Positions 6,787 to 11,961 of a DNA stretch of 11,961 bases are shown one piece after another (within the stretch, counting starts at the first letter, position 1; each line of letters starts with the position of its first letter). The stretch spans positions 593 through 12,553 of the forward strand of contig DIHQ01000188.1 of NCBI GenBank assembly GCA_002420235.1, written 5' to 3'. The notes beneath the pieces are model-generated. The model made no database searches. It was not told where the DNA came from and saw only the letters and a program-made list of their open reading frames with translations. The translations under genes and the position numbers were made by a program. The stretch is from Flavobacteriales bacterium UBA5692 (GTDB lineage: Bacteria > Bacteroidota > Bacteroidia > Flavobacteriales_D > Sanyastnellaceae).

Positions 6787-7706
6787 TGGAATACGATACA
6801 GATTACCGTCCGACGGCAGCGGATATTGAACAGTTCCCTGATTTGCAAAACGGCCCATCCTCACTTATCCAGGGTGCAGCGGTCCAGATTCAGCAAGTGG
6901 GAATTCATAATTTCCGATTACCACTTAAGTACAAAACGCGTGACAACGGGTCAATTGTGCTCGAAACGAAGGTGACGGGGACCGTTTCGTTGGAGGCTCA
7001 TAAAAAAGGCATAAACATGTCGCGCATCATGAGGTCATTTTATGACTTCAAAGATCATGCGTTCACTATGGATAAACTTGAGGCCATTTTAAATACGTAC
7101 CAAGAAAAATTAGATGCATTTGATTCCAAAGTGGCGCTAAAGTTTTCTTATCCGATAATGAAGCCGTCACTGCGATCTGCGAACGAAGGTTATCAGTACT
7201 ACAACGTGACATTGGAAGGAGATCTGGATAAAACTGGTGCCCTTAAAAAAGTCATTCACTTCGACTTTGTCTATTCTTCGGCCTGTCCATGTTCTTACGA
7301 GTTATCGGAACATGCCCGTAAGAACCGCGGTAAATCAGCAGTTCCGCATTCTCAGCGTTCCGTGGCGCGCATTTCGGTTGAAGTTGACGATATCGTCTGG
7401 ATTGAGGATTTGCAAGAAATCTGCGAGTCAGCTTTACAGACCGAGACTCAGGTAATAGTGAAGCGAGAAGATGAGATGGCCTTTGCTGAGCTCAATGGAG
7501 CGTATTTGAAGTTTGTGGAAGATGCGGCTCGTCTATTGTATGAACAATTGAGCGAGGACGATCGAATCGAAGATTTTCGGGTCATCTGCTCGCACCAAGA
7601 ATCGCTGCATTCCCACGATGCAGTGTCCGTAATACTGGCGCCCGACAGTCAATTTAGCGGGGAAGTACCACATGAGCTGTGGTCGAGCCTTATTCACGTT
7701 TCATAA
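6786..7706 (+). CDS. folE2: GTP cyclohydrolase I, type IB (FolE2)
   Basis: This cytoplasmic enzyme converts GTP to 7,8-dihydroneopterin triphosphate, the entry step to folate, biopterin and 7-deazaguanine (queuosine) compounds. The 306-residue length is normal for FolE2. Seen: RPTAADIEQFPDLQ near the N-terminus, the conserved VSLEAHKKGINMSR (residues 67-80), the metal-site C167-P-C169-S-x-E-L-S-E-H motif, HSQRS (188-192), AFAELNGAYLKFVEDAARLL (the E/N-rich active-site segment, 232-251), and HQESLHSHDA (270-279). It is unrelated in sequence to FolE (type IA). Type IB enzymes accept metals other than zinc, and in some bacteria are induced by zinc shortage; no Zur-type operator is evident here. 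It overlaps the stop of the upstream synthase gene by one base, so the operon makes a substrate and then uses it. Confidence 0.95.
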   Translation: MEYDTDYRPTAADIEQFPDLQNGPSSLIQGAAVQIQQVGIHNFRLPLKYKTRDNGSIVLETKVTGTVSLEAHKKGINMSRIMRSFYDFKDHAFTMDKLEAILNTYQEKLDAFDSKVALKFSYPIMKPSLRSANEGYQYYNVTLEGDLDKTGALKKVIHFDFVYSSACPCSYELSEHARKNRGKSAVPHSQRSVARISVEVDDIVWIEDLQEICESALQTETQVIVKREDEMAFAELNGAYLKFVEDAARLLYEQLSEDDRIEDFRVICSHQESLHSHDAVSVILAPDSQFSGEVPHELWSSLIHVS

Positions 7707-7783
7707 ATTCTGCGACTAGCCTGAAGGAAATTTTGGCGAAATCTAGGAGTTATTAAAGTGGTTTTTCTCCTCATTTTTGTGTC

Positions 7784-8509
7784 ATGAATGAATTTGAATC
7801 ACCCCGCATCTTTGATGATGCACTTATTCAAGATGAATCATACATAACCCGATTTGTTGCGAATGTATTTAGTTGGATGGTTGCTGGATTGGTGGTCACC
7901 GCGACAGCGGCGTACTACACCGTCGAGTCAGGCTTTATAGTGCAGCTCTTCAACTCCGAAACTGGTGCGATGAGCGGCTTAGGATGGGTGGTTATGTTAG
8001 CCCCATTAGGCTTCATCTTGGCCATGAATCTGGGTTTTCAACGCTGGTCATCCACAGGTCTAACACTTCTTTTTATCGCGTTCAGTGTGGTGATGGGGGT
8101 GTCTTTGAGTAGCATTTTTCTAGTGTACGCCATGTCGAGCATTGCCCAAGTTTTCATGATAACGGCAGCCACTTTTGCAGTGATGGCAGTTTTGGGCTAC
8201 ACCACGCAAACAGATTTGACTCGATTCGGAAGCCTCTTGATGATGGCGGTGATTGGAATCATCATTGCCAGTTTTGTGAATTGGTTCATTGGGTCGCCAT
8301 CTCTAGATTACATCATCAGCATTGCAGGCGTTTTGGTTTTTACAGGCCTCATTGCATATGATACTCAAAAGCTTAAGCGGATTGCAGCAGGCACGGAATA
8401 TGGTTCAGAAACCAGCTCAAAATTAGCCATCTTGGGCGCTACTAGCTTGTACCTCGACTTCGTTAATCTTTTTCTGTTTTTATTGCGCCTTCTAGGTCGG
8501 CGTGACTAG
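7784..8509 (+). CDS. Bax inhibitor-1/YccA (TMBIM) family membrane protein
   Basis: The 241-residue inner-membrane protein has a short soluble N-terminus (residues 1-20) and about seven hydrophobic segments (roughly 27-46, 66-84, 91-115, 119-138, 148-170, 175-192, 213-236). The conserved last helices carry the two aspartates that form the pH- and calcium-sensing pair in the Bacillus homologue YetJ: D193 in AYDTQKLKRIA and D225 in SLYLDFVNLFLFLLRLLG. The sequence therefore fits a calcium-leak-type channel; bacterial physiology is poorly known (relatives are E. coli YbhL and YccA). ATG 7784 is the natural start. The 77-base gap after folE2 contains CATTTTTG (7772-7779), one mismatch from a -7 box and 4 bases before the ATG; otherwise nothing is recognised there. 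Whether it is cotranscribed with folE2 cannot be told. It converges on the deiminase gene. Confidence 0.9.
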   Translation: MNEFESPRIFDDALIQDESYITRFVANVFSWMVAGLVVTATAAYYTVESGFIVQLFNSETGAMSGLGWVVMLAPLGFILAMNLGFQRWSSTGLTLLFIAFSVVMGVSLSSIFLVYAMSSIAQVFMITAATFAVMAVLGYTTQTDLTRFGSLLMMAVIGIIIASFVNWFIGSPSLDYIISIAGVLVFTGLIAYDTQKLKRIAAGTEYGSETSSKLAILGATSLYLDFVNLFLFLLRLLGRRD

Positions 8510-8510
8510 G

Positions 8511-8560
8511 TTTTTTCAAAAATCAGCTGGGAGCAGACTTCCTGATGGCCCCAGGCAGCT
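8511..8560. terminator. Probable shared terminator region between convergent genes
   Basis: The 51-base gap has a T6 run right after the Bax-inhibitor stop (8511-8516) and an A5 run (8518-8522) that reads as T5 on the minus strand. On the minus strand these Ts follow an imperfect stem: AGCTG 8525-8529 pairs with CAGCT 8556-8560, and CCTG 8541-8544 pairs with CAGG 8552-8555. The stem is interrupted by a bulge, so the call rests partly on position. Confidence 0.38.
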
Positions 8561-10363
8561 TCATTTGACCATCAAGTGCTGGCTCCAAATCTGCCCTGCG
8601 TCTATTTGCAAGACGATGAGGTAAGGTCCGGCCGCCAGTTGATGTGCGTTCAGGAAGTAATGGGATCGTCCTGTGGGAAAAGCACCTTGGTGAAGTACCT
8701 CGACTCGCTCACCGAGGGCATCGTATACGACCAAGCTGCCCGAAATGCCAGTGTAAAGCTCGATGGGGATGCTCGTAATTGCAGAAGCCGGGTTGGGGTA
8801 TGCTGCTGCCAAAGGCGAAACATGCAACTCATCGGTACTCACTGCAGGATCAATGATCTCGAAACTCCACCATCCTTCCGGTGCTGGCATAGGACGGGTG
8901 CCAACTTTACCTGAGGTGGCTTCTCCTTCCAAGAAATAGTAGATCGTTGTGCCTTGTGGGTGAGCTGGAATGGCCGCAGTCCAGTTGACGCTATCTGCCG
9001 CTGAATCCATCGGCTCTGCGTTCCAGTTGCCCGTTGATTCAGTTGACCAGTGCAACGTTGCATTTGCGATACCGCTGCGGTGGCTAAAGGTTGCTTCTAC
9101 GACATAATCATTTTGGTCGTCCTCTGTATTCGTTAGCGCAAGATGGCTGATGATGAGCGGATCTTCCACCCCAACCGTATGTGTAATGCAGTGGATTGCG
9201 CCACTAAGCGAGATGATCGCAGAGCCATTGTTATCGCAATCGATGCCTACGACTTCGTACCCCGGCAAGGCTTCCTCATAAATGCGGATAGCCGTGGTGT
9301 CATATTCGGTATAGTAAGTGGGGAGTAAAATCGTATTGTTAACGAAAACGGAGTTCGTGTAGGTCAGGTACCAACCATTCTGGTCGGGATAGCCCCAACC
9401 TTGTTCAGGTGGGCTCGGAATGCGAATGACTTCAAACGGAGTTCCCCATTTAGTTGTGTAGTTGGCTAGGATATAATCAATGTTCGCGTTGATTTGCGGT
9501 CCATCTGCTACCCCGAGGGGATATTCGGCGACGAGCAGAGTGCTCTCATCAATCAATTTCATGTGCATGTCAATGTGGTGAATGCCGTCGTAGGGCAGTA
9601 CCGGCATTTTGATGTAGGTCTCCACGCCGTGGAAGTCCTTAATGATCTGATTGATCTCATCTTCGCTATGGTCTGGGAAATCCGTCCACCAAGAGCTTCC
9701 CCCATCGTTTTCTTCAAGTATAAGCTCCGAAGCAAAGGCAGTTCCGAAACCATCTGTCATCCAATTTCCACCCGTGTTCATCAAGTTACTGGGTTCGGCT
9801 GTTGTCGTGTATACTTCTAGGCCCATAAGGTCTCCTAACACATCTGGAATGACATCGTCATCCGGGCGCGGTCGGTTATACATCCAATCGACCAACATCC
9901 GATCATCATTCCAACTTCCATAAACAGTATTGGCACCGTAGTCACGAATCCAAATTGAGTTGTATTCGGCAGAGATTATTTCCACATTCTCCAAGTCCAG
10001 CATTCCTCCACATGTAGGACTGGTCAGGTAATTTTCCACTTCTCCGATGTCGTCGGCGAAGATTATGACGGTACATTCCTCTTTCGAGGCAGCCACGATT
10101 TGTTTCTGGATGCAGGGAAATGAGGTCCATGTTATGGTCAAGGCTTCTACCTCTTCCCATTCTGCCGCCGTGCGAAGTGAGTCAAATGGCGGTGGGGTCT
10201 CAATGCCACGAGATTGGATGGGTTCAAAGCCGATGCGTTCAATGTGGTCACGTTCAGCTTTTGTTATATCGTTGGGCCATGTGACATGTTGAGCCAGGAC
10301 GACGTTGCAAGTGACCAGAAAAACCACGTTTACTCCTAAAGTCAAAATTAATAAGCGCTTCAT
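8561..10363 (-). CDS. Secreted peptidylarginine deiminase-like enzyme with T9SS sorting domain
   Basis: The 600-residue protein is built from a signal peptide (1-24, cleavage likely after VLA), a guanidino-group-modifying catalytic domain (about 60-400), an Ig/Fn3-like domain (about 400-505) and a type IX secretion C-terminal domain (about 518-600, with AYPNPAS and a closing LMVK). Catalytic residues known from Porphyromonas gingivalis PPAD are all present: D141 (WIRDYG), H263 and D265 (HHIDMH), N337 (YTNSVF) and C392 (HCITH). YNRPRP (162-167) supplies R164 and R166, equivalent to the two PPAD arginines that hold the substrate carboxylate; agmatine deiminases as I recall them have an FNAWGG-type sequence there. 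PPAD Y233 appears replaced by glycine (G260). I infer hydrolysis of peptidyl or C-terminal arginine to citrulline plus ammonia outside the cell. Automatic annotation may say agmatine deiminase. The start ATG 10363 is supported by the signal peptide and promoter; ATG 10393 is possible. Confidence 0.88.
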   Translation of the reverse strand: MKRLLILTLGVNVVFLVTCNVVLAQHVTWPNDITKAERDHIERIGFEPIQSRGIETPPPFDSLRTAAEWEEVEALTITWTSFPCIQKQIVAASKEECTVIIFADDIGEVENYLTSPTCGGMLDLENVEIISAEYNSIWIRDYGANTVYGSWNDDRMLVDWMYNRPRPDDDVIPDVLGDLMGLEVYTTTAEPSNLMNTGGNWMTDGFGTAFASELILEENDGGSSWWTDFPDHSEDEINQIIKDFHGVETYIKMPVLPYDGIHHIDMHMKLIDESTLLVAEYPLGVADGPQINANIDYILANYTTKWGTPFEVIRIPSPPEQGWGYPDQNGWYLTYTNSVFVNNTILLPTYYTEYDTTAIRIYEEALPGYEVVGIDCDNNGSAIISLSGAIHCITHTVGVEDPLIISHLALTNTEDDQNDYVVEATFSHRSGIANATLHWSTESTGNWNAEPMDSAADSVNWTAAIPAHPQGTTIYYFLEGEATSGKVGTRPMPAPEGWWSFEIIDPAVSTDELHVSPLAAAYPNPASAITSIPIELYTGISGSLVVYDALGERVEVLHQGAFPTGRSHYFLNAHQLAAGPYLIVLQIDAGQIWSQHLMVK

Positions 10364-10377
10364 GCTCGCATTTTGTC

Positions 10378-10406
10378 CAAAAATACGGTGCATGCAGTCA
10401 GTTCAA
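10378..10406 (-). promoter_or_regulatory. Bacteroidota-type promoter for the deiminase gene
   Basis: On the minus strand TTG (10406-10404) is followed by an 18-base spacer and TATTTTTG (10385-10378), an exact TTG-N17-23-TAnnTTTG promoter. The -7 box ends 14 bases before ATG 10363. It overlaps the end of the esterase gene, so the deiminase can be transcribed apart from the upstream operon. It also argues against the earlier ATG at 10393. Confidence 0.55.
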
Positions 10407-11030
10407 TAATCGATGCAGTAAGTCCGTATCGATCGCGTGCCCACCTGCAAAGGAATAGGCTGTGAAAGGAACCGCATTAGCATCCAAAACCGCAGCCGTC
10501 GTCTTGAGCAGGGTATCGTCAAAAAAAACATCTTCGGTGCCATAGACCACGTCGATTTGCATCGCCCTCATTTGTTCGGTGCCTGATGCCCAAGGGTAAT
10601 CTGGCGGAAAAACCCCGGACCACATTATCAGCCGACTGAAAGTGATTTTGCCCATTGCTGCCCATCGCGATGCGGTAGCGACGCCTTGAGAAAACCCTAG
10701 CAGCACCGGCCGCTGTCTATTCAGTTGGAGTTCTGTAGCCAGAGAATCGAGGTAATGTACATTATCTAGTATGTCATCCTGCCGTGCTTCTTTGGTCATC
10801 CAAGAAGCCCCTACGCGACCTTGTGTACCCTCTAGGTAAAATCGGTGCAACCCTTCAGGTGCTACAATGGCCCAACCATCGTCTGCGATCGGCTGAAAGC
10901 GTTTGATGAAAAACCCGGGCAGCTGACCGTAGCCGTGAAGGACAATTAATATTCCCTTGGAATCAGCAAATGGCGGACCAATGGTGAAATAGCGGGCAGT
11001 CTTCTTGATATCAAACGAATGGTAGGGCAT
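10398..11030 (-). CDS. Alpha/beta-hydrolase, phospholipase/carboxylesterase family
   Basis: The 210-residue protein has no signal peptide, so it is probably cytoplasmic. Seen: the oxyanion-hole segment LHGYGQ (31-36), the nucleophile elbow GFSQG with S114, the acid D167 in YGTEDVFF and H198 in AGGHAI, a complete Ser-Asp-His triad in the order and spacing of the small esterase/acyl-protein-thioesterase family (PF02230 type). Short acyl esters or thioesters are the usual substrates; the natural one here is unknown. Its ATG overlaps the stop of the upstream lipoprotein-like gene by one base (TGATG), indicating translational coupling. The deiminase start is 34 bases past its stop with its own promoter in between, so a joint function with the deiminase is not implied. 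Confidence 0.85.
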   Translation of the reverse strand: MPYHSFDIKKTARYFTIGPPFADSKGILIVLHGYGQLPGFFIKRFQPIADDGWAIVAPEGLHRFYLEGTQGRVGASWMTKEARQDDILDNVHYLDSLATELQLNRQRPVLLGFSQGVATASRWAAMGKITFSRLIMWSGVFPPDYPWASGTEQMRAMQIDVVYGTEDVFFDDTLLKTTAAVLDANAVPFTAYSFAGGHAIDTDLLHRLLN

Positions 11031-11704
11031 CAGTAGGGAATTAACAATTCAGTGATTCCCCCACGGGCCACCCAGATGCTGTCCAAATGCTCTGTCAATT
11101 CGCCGTTCCGGGTGACGTGATAACGATAGGCTAGGTAACGGTCGGCCTCAACATCGCAAGTCCGTTCCACATCAATCTTTGTGCCGACGTGGATCTCCCA
11201 GGCGTTGGAACATGTTTCATAAGGGCTTGGTGCGTTCAACGTCCGAAACTCAACTTTATCGGTTTCATCAACTGGGTTTGCGTTCGTGAGTTCGATGCGT
11301 ATTGTGCCGCGAGGCGTTGCTTCGGTGACGTGTTCGACTTCGGGTGATTCAAGAAAAGCATCTGGTTGAATGAAGTCTGAGCGGGCAAACCAATCTGTCG
11401 AGACCAAATTGAGCTGGTAATCAAGCGCATTGATTCGGTCGAAAAAGAAGTAGGCCATGCCTTCGGCGTCTGATGTGGAAGCTCCCACGGGCTGGTAGTT
11501 TCCGTTGAGCACTCCGTTTTCGAGTACTCGCCGCTTTAATTCAAGATCAACACCGGCAGCGGGGCCGCTGGCATCTGCGTGAAGCACGGTTACGGCCAGC
11601 ATTAAACTGCTGTCAGGTTCAGGCCGGCACTTTATCGCCGCTGAACTCCCCGCTAGAATTAGTGCAAAAGCGAAAGCTCGCCGAGAGGTGGCTTGTTTGC
11701 ACAT
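11030..11704 (-). CDS. Exported protein of unknown function, possible lipoprotein with a transthyretin-like beta domain
   Basis: I do not recognise a named family for these 224 residues. A basic start and hydrophobic stretch (residues 8-24: RRAFAFALILAGSSAAI) followed by C26 suggest export; the sequence before the cysteine (A-I-K-C) is a poor lipobox, so lipid anchoring is uncertain. Residues about 35-100 resemble a carboxypeptidase-regulatory or transthyretin-like beta sandwich: VTVLHADASGPAAGVDLELKRR, then TSDAEGMAYFFFDR, the 'extra-domain' pattern of envelope proteins. C165 and C183 could form a disulfide in the oxidising envelope. The start ATG 11704 overlaps the helicase stop by one base (TGATG); GTG 11707 would add one residue. 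It overlaps the esterase start by one base as well, so it sits in a tight operon. Confidence 0.75.
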   Translation of the reverse strand: MCKQATSRRAFAFALILAGSSAAIKCRPEPDSSLMLAVTVLHADASGPAAGVDLELKRRVLENGVLNGNYQPVGASTSDAEGMAYFFFDRINALDYQLNLVSTDWFARSDFIQPDAFLESPEVEHVTEATPRGTIRIELTNANPVDETDKVEFRTLNAPSPYETCSNAWEIHVGTKIDVERTCDVEADRYLAYRYHVTRNGELTEHLDSIWVARGGITELLIPY

Positions 11705-11961
11705 CACTTAGCAAGAATTTCGAGTTTAGCGAATTTCAAGAGCAATTGCTTCTGTCCTGCGTTTGGGAAAAATACCGTGGCCTTCTCATTTGGACTGGCA
11801 CCTTCTACCCGCAGTACCTTACCCTTTCCAAATTTTTCGTGCCAGACGTTCATCCCTTCAGCGATTCCCTCTACGGATGACGGATTTGTCGAGGCAGTTG
11901 AAGTGTGATCAACTCGGGCCATATGCTTGCCAGATGTCGATGTGGGCGGCTGGGCCGCTTT
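11704..11961 (-). CDS. UvrD/PcrA-type DNA helicase, C-terminal end (5' truncated)
   Basis: The reading frame is open to the right edge and ends at TGA 11706-11704, leaving 85 codons. The last 50 or so residues (EGMNVWHEKFGKGKVLRVEG, then ATVFFPNAGQKQLLLKFAKLEIL) match the C-terminal Tudor-like domain of superfamily 1A helicases UvrD and PcrA, the part that contacts RNA polymerase. A Ser/Thr/Pro-rich linker precedes it (KAAQPPTSTSGKH and onward), as is usual. The ATP-binding motifs lie outside the window. In the whole protein this would be a 3'-to-5' helicase in nucleotide-excision repair and replication-fork maintenance. It is the first visible gene of a tight run with the unknown exported protein and the esterase. 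Confidence 0.88.
   Translation of the reverse strand, partial: KAAQPPTSTSGKHMARVDHTSTASTNPSSVEGIAEGMNVWHEKFGKGKVLRVEGASPNEKATVFFPNAGQKQLLLKFAKLEILAK

Noticed and set aside
8576..8914. Plus-strand open frames inside the deiminase gene (also 9494-9820, 9651-9923 and 10047-10292)
   Set aside because: They are shadows of a well-supported gene, without recognisable domains or plausible composition.
10304..10324. Possible lipobox (LVTC) in the deiminase signal peptide
   Set aside because: The residue before the cysteine is threonine, not Gly, Ala or Ser, and a better signal peptidase I site (VLA, then Q) follows; T9SS cargo normally uses signal peptidase I.
1..11961. Search for CRISPR arrays, insertion sequences, tRNA/rRNA, riboswitches and phage or defence modules
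   Set aside because: No regularly spaced repeats, transposase-like protein, terminal inverted repeats, RNA gene signatures or defence domains were seen; coding is continuous with conserved chromosomal genes.

Overview
The window looks like chromosomal DNA of a Gram-negative member of the Bacteroidota, most likely a marine-type Flavobacteriia relative. This is inferred from four things: a type IX secretion (T9SS) C-terminal sorting domain on a secreted enzyme, promoter -7 boxes of the Bacteroidota TAnnTTTG type, a heptose epimerase that implies lipopolysaccharide, and the family-typical sequences of AlaS, the M23 peptidase and the sigma-54 activator. Coding density is very high. I see no insertion sequence, CRISPR array, tRNA or rRNA, and no gap above 115 bases lacks a gene.

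Layout. Positions 2-550 (+) hold the 3' end of a sigma-54 activator. A small DUF5684-like membrane protein follows (665-1078, +). alaS (1146-3755, -) is divergent from a membrane-anchored M23/LytM peptidase (3864-4841, +) and a small MerR-type regulator (4933-5316, +). The MerR gene converges, with a 6-base gap, on the heptose epimerase gene hldD (5323-6315, -). hldD is divergent from a two-gene pterin unit, a PTPS/QueD-family synthase (6364-6786, +) overlapping folE2 (6786-7706, +), followed by a Bax-inhibitor-1-family membrane protein (7784-8509, +). The right third lies on the minus strand. The end of a UvrD/PcrA helicase (11704-11961) overlaps by one base a secreted or lipoprotein-like unknown (11030-11704). 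That gene overlaps by one base an alpha/beta-hydrolase esterase (10398-11030). A secreted arginine-deiminase-family enzyme with a T9SS tail (8561-10363) comes last.

How the genes work together. FolE2 makes 7,8-dihydroneopterin triphosphate from GTP, and this is the substrate of the synthase encoded just upstream, so the pair forms a two-step pterin module. The synthase has the C-x5-HGH motif of animal-type 6-pyruvoyltetrahydropterin synthases rather than the C-x3-HGH of classical QueD, which points towards a biopterin-like product. The deiminase has the layout of Porphyromonas gingivalis peptidylarginine deiminase (signal peptide, catalytic domain, Ig-like domain, T9SS tail). It keeps all the catalytic residues and the two arginines that bind the substrate carboxylate in that enzyme, so it is probably a secreted protein/peptide citrullinating enzyme and not a cytoplasmic agmatine deiminase. 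It also has the best promoter in the window.

Most of the window is ordinary housekeeping. The deiminase, the pterin pair and the short-leader promoters deserve the closest look.
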